64,000 nucleotides of DNA from positions 1,250,981-1,314,980 of the forward strand of contig NZ_GL636091.1 in NCBI RefSeq assembly GCF_000186465.1, read 5' to 3'. How positions within the stretch are numbered: the first letter of the stretch is position 1; each line of letters starts with the position of its first letter. Below are positions 1 through 9,344 of the stretch, in pieces. The notes below the pieces were generated by a model. The model was given only the letters and a program-made list of their open reading frames with translations. It was not told where the DNA came from and ran no database searches. The position numbers and the translations under genes were made by a program. The stretch is from Streptococcus australis ATCC 700641. GTDB lineage: Bacteria; Bacillota; Bacilli; Lactobacillales; Streptococcaceae.

Positions 1-41
1 TGTAACTCTATAACGATTATTTTTTAAGGGGGGACATTTTT
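1..41 (+). promoter_or_regulatory. Possible 3' part of an SMK (SAM-III) riboswitch before metK
   Basis: The 41 bases before metK contain TGTAACT near the window edge and a very strong Shine-Dalgarno, AAGGGGGGA, 8 bases before the ATG. In Lactobacillales metK is commonly controlled by the SMK box, where SAM binding pairs the Shine-Dalgarno with an upstream anti-SD element. The TGTAAC block and the GGGGGA ribosome site fit the 3' half of that motif. The 5' half lies outside the window, so this remains an inference. Confidence 0.45.
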
Positions 42-1232
42 ATGTCAGAACGTAAATTATTCACGTCTGAATCGGTATCTGAGGGGCATCCAGATAAGAT
101 TGCAGACCAAATTTCAGATGCTATTTTGGATGCTATTTTAGAGCAAGATCCAGAAGCACACGTGGCTGCAGAAACAGCTGTTTATACTGGTTCCGTGCAT
201 GTCTTTGGTGAGATTTCAACTACAGCTTATGTCGATATTAACCGTGTGGTTCGTGATACCATTGCAGAGATTGGTTATACAAACACTGAGTATGGATTCT
301 CGGCTGAAACAGTGGGAGTCCACCCATCTTTGGTGGAACAATCTCCTGATATCGCTCAAGGGGTTAATGAAGCTTTGGAAGTCCGTGGAAACGCAGACCA
401 AGATCCACTTGACTTGATTGGTGCAGGTGACCAAGGTATCATGTTTGGTTTTGCGGTGGATGAAACAGAAGAACTCATGCCATTACCAATTTCACTCAGT
501 CACAAGTTGGTTCGTCGGTTGGCAGAGCTTCGGAAGTCTGGTGATATCAGCTACCTTCGTCCAGATGCCAAGTCACAAGTCACTGTTGAGTATGATGAAA
601 ATGACCAGCCAGTGCGCGTGGATACGGTGGTTATTTCAACTCAACACGATCCAGATGTCAGCAATGAACAAATCCACCAAGATGTGATCAACAAGGTCAT
701 CAAGGAAGTGATTCCAGCTTCTTATCTGGATGATGAAACAAAATTCTTCATCAATCCAACTGGTCGTTTCGTTATCGGAGGACCTCAAGGAGACTCAGGT
801 TTGACGGGTCGGAAGATCATCGTGGATACCTATGGTGGATACTCACGTCACGGTGGTGGTGCCTTCTCAGGTAAGGATGCGACTAAGGTGGACCGTTCCG
901 CTTCTTATGCAGCTCGCTATATCGCTAAAAACATCGTGGCAGCAGGGCTTGCTAAGAAGGCAGAAGTGCAATTGGCTTATGCGATTGGGGTGGCTCACCC
1001 TGTATCTGTTCGTATCGATACTTTCGGTACAGGAACAGTTGCTGAAAGCAAATTAGAAGCAGCAGCGCGTCAAATCTTTGACCTTCGTCCTGCAGGGATT
1101 ATTCAAATGTTGGATCTCAAACGTCCAATCTACCGTCAAACAGCGGCTTATGGACATATGGGACGTACTGATATCGATCTACCATGGGAACGTTTGGACA
1201 AGGTAGAAGCCTTAAAAGAAGCAGTTAACTAA
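42..1232 (+). CDS. metK: S-adenosylmethionine synthetase
   Basis: This enzyme makes S-adenosylmethionine from methionine and ATP in the cytoplasm. The 396-residue length is normal for the family. The N-terminal [10 protein letters not shown] motif, the [12 protein letters not shown] signature near residue 125 and the glycine-rich [16 protein letters not shown] segment near residue 265 are all present. The ATG is preceded by AAGGGGGGA, an unusually strong ribosome binding site that may be part of a SAM-sensing leader. A hairpin-rich repeat follows directly and probably ends transcription. Confidence 0.98.
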   Translation: MSERKLFTSESVSEGHPDKIADQISDAILDAILEQDPEAHVAAETAVYTGSVHVFGEISTTAYVDINRVVRDTIAEIGYTNTEYGFSAETVGVHPSLVEQSPDIAQGVNEALEVRGNADQDPLDLIGAGDQGIMFGFAVDETEELMPLPISLSHKLVRRLAELRKSGDISYLRPDAKSQVTVEYDENDQPVRVDTVVISTQHDPDVSNEQIHQDVINKVIKEVIPASYLDDETKFFINPTGRFVIGGPQGDSGLTGRKIIVDTYGGYSRHGGGAFSGKDATKVDRSASYAARYIAKNIVAAGLAKKAEVQLAYAIGVAHPVSVRIDTFGTGTVAESKLEAAARQIFDLRPAGIIQMLDLKRPIYRQTAAYGHMGRTDIDLPWERLDKVEALKEAVN

Positions 1233-1244
1233 GGAGATAGAAAG

Positions 1245-1419
1245 GAGGCCGGGACAAAAGTCCTAGCCTCTCAATTATCTTTGGATTATCGAGAAAGACG
1301 CAGTGGTTGAGTGGGCTCTACTACGCTGATTTCATCAGCTTTTACAGCCCTACTCAACTGTGCGGAGGTGGGACGACGAAATCGAATTCTAACGAATTAC
1401 CGATTTCTGTCCCACTCTC
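1245..1419 (+). repeat. Multi-hairpin intergenic repeat, copy 1
   Basis: This is one of six copies of a roughly 175-bp element. It starts with a hairpin based on GAGGC.GGGAC/GTCC.AGCCTC, continues with a long central stem (GTTGAGTGGGCTCT against AGCCCTACTCAAC) around GCTGATTTCATCAGC, and ends with GTGGGACGACGAAATCG folding back on CGATTTCTGTCCCAC. It lies just after metK, consistent with a terminator role. Short reading frames inside it recur in every copy and are not genes. Confidence 0.9.
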
Positions 1420-1606
1420 AAGAAATAGAATTCCTAGGAAATCATTGAATTATCAATCACCCTACCAAGTTTTTCTGAGTTACTTGAAAAGTCTAACTTA
1501 ATTTGACAATTTAGGTTCTTAAACGTCTCTAGTTAATCAACTAAAAATTATAACTAGCTGGGTGTTATCTAATCTCCCCTCATTTTTAAGTTATTATCAT
1601 TTTTGA

Positions 1607-1612
1607 TATAAT
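1607..1612 (+). promoter_or_regulatory. -10 box for the BCCT transporter gene
   Basis: TATAAT preceded by TTTTGA lies about 7 bases before position 1619. A transcript starting there would leave the ATG at 1621 almost leaderless, which supports ATG 1636 as the true start. The preceding 1420-1600 stretch holds no gene; an imperfect inverted repeat CTAGTTA...TAACTAG spans about 1533-1556. Confidence 0.5.
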
Positions 1613-1635
1613 GGTAGAGAATGAAAGGAGATTTT

Positions 1636-3186
1636 ATGTCAACTAAAAATTTAACGCCGGTCTTAAAAACCTCTTTTGTGCTACTGGCTATCCTGGTCCT
1701 TCTTGGTATTGTTATGCCTGACGGCTACCAAGTTTGGTCAGAACAACTAAGGGAAGTTATTTCAGATAAACTTGGCTGGTTTTACTTATTACTGGTCACG
1801 TCAATCGTTCTACTTTGTGGCTTTTTCCTGGTTAGTCCCGTTGGGCAAATCAAACTGGGGGAACCCAATTCGGTGCCTGAACACTCTACTATCTCTTGGA
1901 TTGCCATGATATTTTCTGCTGGAATGGGAATCGGCCTTGTCTTCTACGGTGCCGCAGAGCCCTTATCCCATTATGCCATTTCAACGGTACGAGCTACCCC
2001 AGGGTCGCAGGAAGCCTTAGCCGATGCTTTCCGTTACACTTTCTTTCACTGGGGCATCCATGCCTGGGCAATATATGCTTTAATCGCCCTGGCCCTCGCC
2101 TACTTTGGTTTCCGAAAAAAAGAGAAATATCTTTTATCGGTTACCTTAAAGCCCTTGTTTGGTAAAAAAACAAACGGTAGCCTTGGTAAGATTTTAGATA
2201 CGATTACAGTGGTCGCTACTGTTATCGGGGTGGCAACCACTCTTGGTTTTGGGGCAGCCCAAATCAATGGGGGACTCAACTACCTCTTTGGTATTCCAAA
2301 CAATGCCCTTGTGCAAGTTATTATCATCATTATCACAACCATCCTCTTTACCATTTCAGCCCTTTCTGGTCTTGGAAAAGGGGTAAAAATCTTATCAAAC
2401 ACCAATCTTATTTTAGCGATTGGACTACTCGCCATCACCATAATCATCGGTCCCACAGTCCAGATTTTTAATACCTTGACCGATAGTATCGGACTGTATA
2501 TTTCCAATTTCTTCCGTATGAGTTTCAGTGCTGGTTCCTTTGGTCAATACAATCGTGACTGGATCAATACTTGGACGATTTTCTATTGGGCTTGGTGGAT
2601 TTCTTGGTCACCATTCGTGGGAGTTTTTATTGCCAGAATTTCTAAAGGACGTAGTATCAGACAATTTCTATCCATCGTCTTATTAGCACCGACTGTATTA
2701 AGCTTTTTATGGTTTTCTACCTTTGGAACACTTTCAACGCATGTTCAATCACTTGGAAATGTAGATTTAACACAGTTTCCAAGTGAGCAGACCTTGTTTG
2801 CAACCTTCAGTCAACTGCCATTTGGTTTTATTGCCTCCGTTGTTGCCATCATCTTGATCATTACCTTCTTTATCACGTCAGCAGACTCTGCGACCTATGT
2901 GCTAGCTATGCTCTCTGATGATGGGAATCTCAAACCAAAGAATAACCTTAAAATCTTCTGGGGCGTACTACTTGCGACTATTGCCATCGTCTTACTTCTT
3001 TCAGGGGGCTTAGTAGCCTTGCAAAATACGCTGATTATCGTAGCCTTTCCATTTTCACTCATCATGGTACTGATCATGGTTTCCCTAGTCATTGAATTGC
3101 TACACGAAAAAGATAAGATGGGACTGTCAATCACACCGACACGATACCCTAAAAAAGATCAACCCTTCAAATCTTATGAAGAATAA
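1636..3186 (+). CDS. BCCT-family betaine/choline/carnitine transporter
   Basis: This is a predicted integral membrane osmolyte transporter of about 516 residues with around 12 hydrophobic segments. The family signature is clear: GMGIGLVFYGAAEPL in the region of TM3, and the aromatic box FYWAWWISWSPFVGVF near the middle. GMGIG is typical of Na+-coupled betaine carriers such as OpuD/BetL/BetP. The ATG at 1636 is chosen over 1621 because AAAGGAG sits at the right distance upstream of it. The exact substrate cannot be read from sequence. Confidence 0.92.
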   Translation: MSTKNLTPVLKTSFVLLAILVLLGIVMPDGYQVWSEQLREVISDKLGWFYLLLVTSIVLLCGFFLVSPVGQIKLGEPNSVPEHSTISWIAMIFSAGMGIGLVFYGAAEPLSHYAISTVRATPGSQEALADAFRYTFFHWGIHAWAIYALIALALAYFGFRKKEKYLLSVTLKPLFGKKTNGSLGKILDTITVVATVIGVATTLGFGAAQINGGLNYLFGIPNNALVQVIIIIITTILFTISALSGLGKGVKILSNTNLILAIGLLAITIIIGPTVQIFNTLTDSIGLYISNFFRMSFSAGSFGQYNRDWINTWTIFYWAWWISWSPFVGVFIARISKGRSIRQFLSIVLLAPTVLSFLWFSTFGTLSTHVQSLGNVDLTQFPSEQTLFATFSQLPFGFIASVVAIILIITFFITSADSATYVLAMLSDDGNLKPKNNLKIFWGVLLATIAIVLLLSGGLVALQNTLIIVAFPFSLIMVLIMVSLVIELLHEKDKMGLSITPTRYPKKDQPFKSYEE

Positions 3187-3278
3187 ATAACCCAATTTGT
3201 AAAACGAAGCTAGACAGAAAAAGCCATCTATGTTAGGCTCAGATAAACACCACATTTGTCTGAAAGGAACTAAGATAA

Positions 3279-3371
3279 ATGACCTATACTCATCTTACCA
3301 CAAACGAGCTTGTAACGATAGAGGCTTACTATCAAGAAAACATAATAAAAATTAATATAAAAAGTGTCTAA
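3279..3371 (+). pseudogene. IS30-family transposase N-terminal remnant
   Basis: A Shine-Dalgarno (GAAAGGAA) and an ATG open a 30-codon frame reading MTYTHLTTNELVTIEAYY, the characteristic N-terminus of IS30-family transposases in streptococci. The rest of the roughly 340-residue transposase is missing, and the frame runs into unrelated sequence and stops. This is a scar of a former insertion or a deleted IS between the BCCT gene and the K+ channel gene. Confidence 0.7.
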
Positions 3372-3393
3372 AATACATATTTAAACACTTTTT
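3359..3393. terminator. Inverted repeat with T-run
   Basis: AAAAAGTGTCTAAA pairs with TTTAAACACTTTTT across a 7-base loop, with one mismatch. It ends in a T-run and overlaps the end of the IS30 remnant. It could terminate transcription ahead of the K+ channel promoter, whose extended -10 TGCTATAAT follows at about 3397-3405. Alternatively it may be an operator. Confidence 0.5.
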
Positions 3394-3436
3394 GTATGCT
3401 ATAATTTTCATTAACACTATAACAAAGGAGAACCAA

Positions 3437-3760
3437 ATGAAACGTTTAAATACTCTATTTCATATTATAAAAGTTACAGGTTTTAATCAATTTTTGATAA
3501 GTTTTGTAAGTTTTATTTTTATTTCAGGAGGAATACTTTTATTAGTTGAACCTCAAATAAGTAATTACTGGGATGGACTATGGTATGCTTTTGTCACATC
3601 AACAACAGTAGGTTACGGAGATATACTAGCTACTACTCTAATCGGACGTATTACTAGCGTCTTTTTAACTGTATATGGACTTATTTTTTTTGGATGCTTA
3701 TCAGCCGTAATTGTCAATTACTACAGCAAATTAAATACATCTAATAATAAAACTGACTAA
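3437..3760 (+). CDS. Two-TM potassium channel-like protein
   Basis: This small membrane protein of 107 residues has a first hydrophobic helix near residues 15-38, a pore segment with the K+ selectivity filter TTVGYGD near residue 60, and a second helix near residues 72-97. This is the Ion_trans_2 minimal pore architecture without a cytoplasmic RCK domain. ATG 3437 is preferred over the upstream in-frame ATG at 3392 because AAAGGAG lies 7 bases before it. It probably contributes to K+ leak or membrane potential; gating is unknown. Confidence 0.82.
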   Translation: MKRLNTLFHIIKVTGFNQFLISFVSFIFISGGILLLVEPQISNYWDGLWYAFVTSTTVGYGDILATTLIGRITSVFLTVYGLIFFGCLSAVIVNYYSKLNTSNNKTD

Positions 3761-4051
3761 CATATTTCTTAGTAACTGTAAAAAATAATTCTTTCTCTGC
3801 CAATTCCAAACGGCTACAATTTCCTGACCTCGCGATACTTCTTGACTATCCTCTCCAGTCTGAACAAGATTACCATCTTCGACATCATCTAAGTCTAATT
3901 CTTTCTTGATAGTCTTGAAGAGTTTTCCAAATCCAATCTGTCGTTTCCGATAAAGTCCCTCAAACAAATCACCCGTTATCCGTTCCTTCGTCTCTTCAGG
4001 CAAGACAATCACTTGTTTGTCATTCTCTTTCTCGACATCAAATGGATTTTA
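3731..4051 (-). pseudogene. Orphan C-terminal gene fragment, unknown family
   Basis: A minus-strand open stretch reads from NPFDVEKENDKQVIVLPEE near 4051 through an acidic segment (KELDLDDVEDGNLV) and runs into the K+ channel's 3' end. A stop codon lies immediately upstream, there is no Shine-Dalgarno, and only a GTG at 4012 could start it. The composition looks like genuine protein but no family is recognised. The most likely reading is the surviving internal or 3' part of a deleted gene. Confidence 0.35.
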
Positions 4052-4071
4052 CTAATATTTCTCAAAATTAT

Positions 4072-4246
4072 GAGGCTGGGACAAAAGTCCTAGCCTCTTT
4101 ATTGTTTTTGGATTGTCGAGCAAGACGCAGTGGTTGAGTGGGCTCTACTACGCTGATTTCATCAGCTTTTACTGCCCTACTCAACTGTGCGGAGGTGGGA
4201 CGACGAAATCGAATTCTAACGAATTACCGATTTCTGTCCCACTCTC
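4072..4246 (+). repeat. Multi-hairpin intergenic repeat, copy 2
   Basis: This is a nearly identical copy of the 1245-1419 element in the same orientation. It ends in GTCCCACTCTC followed by TTTTT, which gives the last hairpin a terminator-like T-run. It insulates the copper operon promoter from upstream transcription. Confidence 0.9.
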
Positions 4247-4263
4247 TTTTTATGAAATTAATC

Positions 4264-4326
4264 TACAAAAGTAAACAAAACTATTGACAAACAAAATGGA
4301 AGGTGTATAATGTAACTACAAATGTA
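4264..4326 (+). promoter_or_regulatory. cop operon promoter with CopY operator
   Basis: The -35 TTGACA (4284-4289) and -10 TATAAT (4306-4311) are separated by 16 bases. A perfect cop box TACAAATGTA (consensus TACANNTGTA) lies at 4317-4326 over the predicted start site. A degenerate second box, TACAAAAGTA with one mismatch, lies at 4264-4273 upstream of the -35. CopY bound with zinc is expected to repress and copper to release it. Confidence 0.85.
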
Positions 4327-4364
4327 AATTAATTGTTCTTGATGAGAGCTAGAAAGGTAAAAGA

Positions 4365-4799
4365 ATGGCAAAGATTTCAAGTGCGGAATGGGAAGTCATG
4401 AGAGTTCTCTGGACTAAGGGGGAAGCGACTTCTACAGAAATAACCAAGATTCTCTCCACCAAGCAGGACTGGTCAGCTTCGACGGTGAAAACCCTCTTAG
4501 GACGATTGGCTGATAAAGGCTATTTGACAAGCCGAAGAGAAGGTCGGACCTATTTGTATCAGACCATCCTCAATGAAGAAGAGGCTAATTTTACAGCTGT
4601 TAATGAAGTTTTAAGTAAGATCTGCTTGACCAAGCATGGTCACATATTGGAGCGATTAATCCAGCAAACCCCTATGACCGAGGAGCAAATGAAGGGGTTG
4701 CAAGACCTCCTGGCTTCGAAAGTGAGCGTGGAGCGGGTTCAATGTGATTGCCAACCTGGCCAGTGTCACTGTGCCAGTCATGTGGAGGAAGATAAATGA
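4365..4799 (+). CDS. copY: CopY/TcrY copper-responsive repressor
   Basis: This 144-residue winged-helix repressor belongs to the BlaI/MecI/CopY family. The N-terminal DNA-binding half contains WEVMRVLWTKGEATSTEI and SASTVKTLLGRLADKGYL. The C-terminus carries the CxCxxxxCxC metal motif (CDCQPGQCHC) that exchanges Zn for Cu(I). It is the first gene of the cop operon and lies behind a promoter carrying a perfect cop box. Its stop codon overlaps the copA start (ATGA), so the two are translationally coupled. Confidence 0.95.
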   Translation: MAKISSAEWEVMRVLWTKGEATSTEITKILSTKQDWSASTVKTLLGRLADKGYLTSRREGRTYLYQTILNEEEANFTAVNEVLSKICLTKHGHILERLIQQTPMTEEQMKGLQDLLASKVSVERVQCDCQPGQCHCASHVEEDK

Positions 4800-7024
4800 A
4801 AGAAGAAACTTTTGTCGTCAATGGGATGACGTGTGCATCCTGTGTGATCAATGTGGAGAAAGCTGTTAACCATCTTGAGGGTGTTGAAAAAGCGACAGTC
4901 AACCTAACCACTGAAAAAATGACGGTTGAATATCAGGGGGAACCTTTGAGTCCAGAGGCTATTTCAAAAGCAGTAGCGGACGCCGGTTATGAGGCAGTAG
5001 TATACAATCCAGATACAGCTAAGAGCCAAGAAGAGCGAGAAGGTGACAAGCTACAAGTGATCCGAAAACGCCTCTTTTGGTCTTCCGTCTTCACCCTGCC
5101 TCTCTTTTATCTAGCAATGGGGCCCATGATTGGCCTACCGGCACCTGCATTTGTTTCACCTGATCAAGCACCTGTGGCTTATACTCTTGTTCTTTTGTTC
5201 TTGACCATTCCCGTGATGATCTTTGGACGAGCCTTTTATCGAAATGGCTTCCGAACCCTTCTAAAAGGCCATCCCAATATGGATGCTTTGGTAGCTCTAG
5301 CGACTAGTGCAGCCTTTCTTTATAGTCTTTATGGGACTTATCACATTTTGCTTGGCCACCACCATCACGTGCACCAGCTTTATTTTGAATCTGTAGCCGT
5401 GATTTTAACCTTGATTACTTTGGGTAAGTATTTTGAAACATTATCAAAAGGGCGTACTTCTCAAGCTATCAAAAAGCTCATGCATCTGGCGGCTAAAGAG
5501 GCAACGGTCCTACGTGATGGAAAGGAAGTGAAACTACCTGTAGAAGACTTGGTCATTGGAGATCAGATCCTGGTCAAACCAGGTGAAAAAATAGCCGTTG
5601 ATGGTCAAGTGGTTTCCGGACAATCAGCCATTGATGAAAGCATGCTGACGGGTGAATCTATCCCCATCCAAAAAACTGAAGGCAGTCCAGTTTACGCAGG
5701 TTCCATTAATGGACAAGGTAGTTTGGTTTATCGGGCTGAGAAAGTTGGTCGGGATACCTTACTAGCACAAATCATTCAGCTGGTGGAAGATGCCCAACAA
5801 ACCAAAGCACCGATTGCCAAGATTGCGGATCAAGTGGCAGGAGTCTTTGTCCCTGTAGTCATGGGGATTGCCCTCTTATCAGGCCTCTTTTGGTACTTTA
5901 TCATGGGTGAAACTTTCACCTTTGCTATGACGGTTACGATCAGTGTCTTGGTCATTGCCTGTCCATGTGCCCTAGGCTTGGCGACTCCGACAGCCATTAT
6001 GGTGGGCACAGGCTTAGGGGCAGAGCATGGAATCCTCTACAAGAGGGGGGATGTCCTTGAGTTAGCTCACCAAGCGCAAGTCTTGGTCTTTGATAAAACG
6101 GGGACCATCACTCAAGGTAAACCTCAGTTGTCTTCTTCCTATACCTATGGTCAAACGAACCATGCCTTACAAGTCCTAGCTTCTCTGGAAGCCAAGTCCG
6201 AGCATCCATTGGGACAAGCTATTTTGGATGCTGCGAAAGAAGAGCATGTAGACATCTTAGAGATGGAAAACTTCTCTAGTCTAACAGGAAGGGGCCTCAC
6301 TGCTAACTATGGTGGGAAGGTTTATCTGGCTGGGAATCAAACGCTCATGGATGAGGAAGGAATCGATATTCATCTTGCCAAGGCTGACTTGGAGGACTTA
6401 ACTCAGGATGGACAAACCCCGATTTTCTTAGCTGAAGATGGACAACTCATGGCCCTTTTTGGGGTAGCAGACCGGATCAAGGAAGATAGTTTAGAAATGG
6501 TTGCTAGCCTAGAAAAAATGGGCAAGAAGGTCATCATGCTGACTGGGGATAATGAACGGACTGCTCAGGCTATTGCCAAGAAGGCTGGAATCCAGCAGAT
6601 CATCAGTCAAGTGCTTCCTCAAGAAAAATCACGGGTGATCCAAGATTTGCAAGCAGAAGGCAAGTCTGTGATCATGGTGGGAGATGGAATCAACGATGCA
6701 CCAGCTCTTGCAACTGCGGATATCGGGATTGCCATGGGATCTGGGACAGATATCGCTATGGAAAGTGCCGATATCGTCGTCATGAAACCGCAATTGATGG
6801 ATGTTGTCCGAGCCTTGGAAATTAGTCGTTACACGATTAAGACCATCAAGGAAAACTTGTTCTGGGCCTTTATCTACAATGTTTTAGCCATTCCGGTGGC
6901 GATGGGGCTTCTCTATCTCTTTGGTGGCCCGCTCTTAAACCCGATGTTAGCAGGTCTAGCCATGAGTTTTAGTTCAGTATCGGTTGTACTGAATGCTCTC
7001 AGATTAAAGAGAAAAAAATTGTAA
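4796..7024 (+). CDS. copA: Copper-exporting P1B-type ATPase
   Basis: This 742-residue membrane ATPase exports Cu(I). One N-terminal heavy-metal domain carries GMTCASC at residues 9-15. The transmembrane CPC metal site (ACPCALGLATP), the phosphorylation motif DKTGT, the SEHPLG histidine-proline loop and the hinge GDGINDAP all follow in order. A GHHHHVH cluster in the loop between early transmembrane helices may bind metal outside the membrane. It overlaps copY by 4 bp and precedes copZ. Confidence 0.97.
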   Translation: MKEETFVVNGMTCASCVINVEKAVNHLEGVEKATVNLTTEKMTVEYQGEPLSPEAISKAVADAGYEAVVYNPDTAKSQEEREGDKLQVIRKRLFWSSVFTLPLFYLAMGPMIGLPAPAFVSPDQAPVAYTLVLLFLTIPVMIFGRAFYRNGFRTLLKGHPNMDALVALATSAAFLYSLYGTYHILLGHHHHVHQLYFESVAVILTLITLGKYFETLSKGRTSQAIKKLMHLAAKEATVLRDGKEVKLPVEDLVIGDQILVKPGEKIAVDGQVVSGQSAIDESMLTGESIPIQKTEGSPVYAGSINGQGSLVYRAEKVGRDTLLAQIIQLVEDAQQTKAPIAKIADQVAGVFVPVVMGIALLSGLFWYFIMGETFTFAMTVTISVLVIACPCALGLATPTAIMVGTGLGAEHGILYKRGDVLELAHQAQVLVFDKTGTITQGKPQLSSSYTYGQTNHALQVLASLEAKSEHPLGQAILDAAKEEHVDILEMENFSSLTGRGLTANYGGKVYLAGNQTLMDEEGIDIHLAKADLEDLTQDGQTPIFLAEDGQLMALFGVADRIKEDSLEMVASLEKMGKKVIMLTGDNERTAQAIAKKAGIQQIISQVLPQEKSRVIQDLQAEGKSVIMVGDGINDAPALATADIGIAMGSGTDIAMESADIVVMKPQLMDVVRALEISRYTIKTIKENLFWAFIYNVLAIPVAMGLLYLFGGPLLNPMLAGLAMSFSSVSVVLNALRLKRKKL

Positions 7025-7072
7025 GAACTAGGAGAAAAGTTACCTCCTCGAGTAAAAGAAAGGAAAATAATT

Positions 7073-7279
7073 ATGTCAAAAACATACGAAATTAGTGGAA
7101 TGAAATGCCAAGGTTGTGCCAATGCTGTCACTGAAAAATTATCCGCAGTAAAAGGTGTGGAAGAAGTAAAAGTTGATTTAGAGAAAAAACAAGTAACCAT
7201 TGAAGGGAAACCTTGGAAATGGTCTTTGAGTCGAGCTTTAAAAGGCAGTAAATATGAATTAGGAAATGAAGTGAAATAA
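7073..7279 (+). CDS. copZ: CopZ-type copper chaperone
   Basis: This 68-residue single heavy-metal-associated domain protein has the Cu(I) site GMKCQGC at residues 9-15. It is expected to carry copper between CopA and CopY in the cytoplasm. The second half (GKPWKWSLSRALKGSKYEL) ends the ferredoxin-like fold. AAAGGAAAA precedes the ATG. It is the last gene of the operon and is followed by a Rho-independent terminator. Confidence 0.93.
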   Translation: MSKTYEISGMKCQGCANAVTEKLSAVKGVEEVKVDLEKKQVTIEGKPWKWSLSRALKGSKYELGNEVK

Positions 7280-7286
7280 AGTCAGG

Positions 7287-7316
7287 AAAGGCGGTCCGAA
7301 AAGGGCTGCCTTTTTT
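7287..7316 (+). terminator. Rho-independent terminator after copZ
   Basis: AAAGGCGGTCC pairs with GGGCTGCCTTT, allowing two G-T wobbles, around a GAAAA loop and runs into TTTTTT. It lies 8 bases after the copZ stop and closes the copper operon. Confidence 0.85.
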
Positions 7317-7517
7317 AAAAAAACAACAAGAGAACACATAAATAAATTAGGTTTGCAAGCAAAAATATAAAAAAATAGCAAAACATATAGTTGAGGTTTT
7401 TTAAGGATTGGATGGACCGATCAAAAGATAAGAAGTAGTGGAAAATGAAGCGTTTTTATGATATAATAGATGCGGTAATTTTTTACCGAATGATTGAAAG
7501 AGCTTATACATATTTAC

Positions 7518-8780
7518 ATGAAAAAAATTATAATTAATGGTGGTCACCCTTTAAAAGGTGAGGTGACCATTAGTGGTGCAAAAAATAGTGTGGTGGCCCT
7601 CATTCCAGCAACTATTTTAGCAGACGAAATTGTGACCCTTGATGGTGTTCCAGATATATCAGATGTGGCTAGCTTGATTGACATTATGACCCTCATGGGG
7701 GCAAAGGTGGAGCGAGATGGGGAGACTCTTATTATCGATCCGCGTGGTGTACAAGATATGCCAATGCCATTTGGAAAGATCAACAGTCTTCGCGCTTCTT
7801 ACTATTTCTACGGAAGTCTATTGGGACGTTATGGCCAGGCAACTGTCGGTCTACCAGGTGGATGTGACCTAGGTCCACGTCCCATTGATCTGCATTTGAA
7901 AGCCTTTGAGGCGATGGGCGCTAAGATGACCATGGATGGTTCGAGTATGAACCTTTCCACAAATGGGGAGCGTCTCCGTGGCGCAGCTATCTATATGGAT
8001 ACGGTTAGCGTTGGAGCAACTATTAATACCATTCTGGCTGCTGTTAAGGCGGAAGGTCGTACTGTTATTGAAAACGCTGCTCGTGAACCTGAGATTATTG
8101 ACGTCGTGACCCTTCTCAATAATATGGGAGCACACATTCGTGGTGCGGGTACAGATATCATTACCATTGAAGGAGTAGACTTTCTCCACGGGACACGTCA
8201 CCAAGTGATTCCAGATCGCATCGAAGCAGGGACCTATATCGCCCTTGCTGCAGCTGTTGGAGAAGGGATTCAAATCAACAATGTCCTTTATGAACACTTG
8301 GAAAGCTTTATCGCTAAGCTGGAAGAAATGGGTGTTCGGATGACCATTTCTGAGGATAGTGTGTTTGTTGAAAAGCAAGAAAATCTGAAAGCTGTTCACA
8401 TTAAAACCTCTCCTTACCCTGGATTTGCAACTGATTTGCAACAACCCTTGACTCCTTTGCTCTTGACCGCTAATGGAAAGGGAAGCATCGTAGATACCAT
8501 TTATCAAAAGCGGGTCAACCATGTGGCTGAACTGATGCGCATGGGAGCGACCATTGAAACAGTTGGTGATCGCATTGTTTACCAAGGACCAAACCAATTA
8601 ACAGGAGCTCCAGTTAAGGCGACAGACTTGCGTGCAGGCGCTGCCTTGGTGATTGCTGGATTGATGGCACAGGGTAGAACGGAGATTACCAATATTGAGT
8701 TTATCCTTCGTGGCTATTCGCATATTATTGAAAAATTGCAACAATTGGGAGCTGACATCGAGCTGATTGATGAAGCATAA
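7518..8780 (+). CDS. murA: UDP-N-acetylglucosamine 1-carboxyvinyltransferase
   Basis: This cytoplasmic enzyme performs the first committed step of peptidoglycan synthesis, transferring enolpyruvate from PEP to UDP-GlcNAc. It is about 420 residues long with the EPSP-synthase fold. The catalytic cysteine is in [14 protein letters not shown] near residue 116, so the fosfomycin target residue is retained. ATG 7518 matches the usual MKKIIINGG start; the TTG at 7494 would add eight atypical residues. A TGATATAAT -10 box lies near 7462. Streptococci usually have two MurA paralogues; which one this is cannot be settled here. Confidence 0.93.
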   Translation: MKKIIINGGHPLKGEVTISGAKNSVVALIPATILADEIVTLDGVPDISDVASLIDIMTLMGAKVERDGETLIIDPRGVQDMPMPFGKINSLRASYYFYGSLLGRYGQATVGLPGGCDLGPRPIDLHLKAFEAMGAKMTMDGSSMNLSTNGERLRGAAIYMDTVSVGATINTILAAVKAEGRTVIENAAREPEIIDVVTLLNNMGAHIRGAGTDIITIEGVDFLHGTRHQVIPDRIEAGTYIALAAAVGEGIQINNVLYEHLESFIAKLEEMGVRMTISEDSVFVEKQENLKAVHIKTSPYPGFATDLQQPLTPLLLTANGKGSIVDTIYQKRVNHVAELMRMGATIETVGDRIVYQGPNQLTGAPVKATDLRAGAALVIAGLMAQGRTEITNIEFILRGYSHIIEKLQQLGADIELIDEA

Positions 8781-8792
8781 CGAACGATTTTT

Positions 8793-9344
8793 ATGAACAT
8801 TTGGACGCAACTAGCAGCATTTTCATGTTTTGAAACAGAGCGCCTCTTCTTGAGGCCCTTTCTATATAGTGATGCGGCTGACTTTTATGCCATATCCTCC
8901 AATCCAGAGAATTTGCCTTTTATTTTCCCAGCACAAACGTCCCTAGAGGAATGCCAGTATGTCTTGGCCAATTATTTTCTAAAGAATCCTTTAGGAATAT
9001 GGGCGATTTGTGACAAGGGAACAGACCGTGTGATTGGATCGATTAAGTTTGAAAAGTTGGATGAAATTAAGAAAGAAGCAGAACTTGGTTATTTCTTACA
9101 CAAGAACTATTGGGGTCAAGGCCTCATGACAGAGGTTGTCAAAGAGATTACCTTCTTGTCCTTTCAGGAATTTCATCTCAAACAAGTCCGAATCATTACC
9201 CATGTTGAAAATATAGCCAGTCAACAGGTGGCTTTACATGCCGGTTATAGTTTGAAACGGCAATTCAAGGGGAGTGACCGCTATACCCGAAAGATGCGGG
9301 ATTATTACGAGTTCTGCATAGATAGAGGAGATCTCAATGAGTAA
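8793..9344 (+). CDS. GNAT-family N-acetyltransferase (RimJ/RimL-like)
   Basis: This 183-residue protein starts with the family-typical FETERLFLRPFLYSDAADF strand. It has the acetyl-CoA binding region ELGYFLHKNYWGQGLMTEVV near residues 95-115 and the C-terminal NIASQQVALHAGY helix. The substrate, possibly a protein N-terminus or a small amine, is unknown. It begins 13 bases after murA and its end overlaps the start of spxR by 8 bp, indicating co-transcription. Confidence 0.85.
   Translation: MNIWTQLAAFSCFETERLFLRPFLYSDAADFYAISSNPENLPFIFPAQTSLEECQYVLANYFLKNPLGIWAICDKGTDRVIGSIKFEKLDEIKKEAELGYFLHKNYWGQGLMTEVVKEITFLSFQEFHLKQVRIITHVENIASQQVALHAGYSLKRQFKGSDRYTRKMRDYYEFCIDRGDLNE

Noticed and set aside
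1307..1501. Short open frame in the repeat after metK
   Set aside because: The same peptide start (MSGLYYADFISFYSP-like) appears in other copies of the noncoding repeat; it has no ribosome site and reflects repeat sequence.
7869..8597. 242-codon minus-strand frame inside murA
   Set aside because: It is fully antisense to a strongly conserved gene, lacks a ribosome site and shows no protein-family features.
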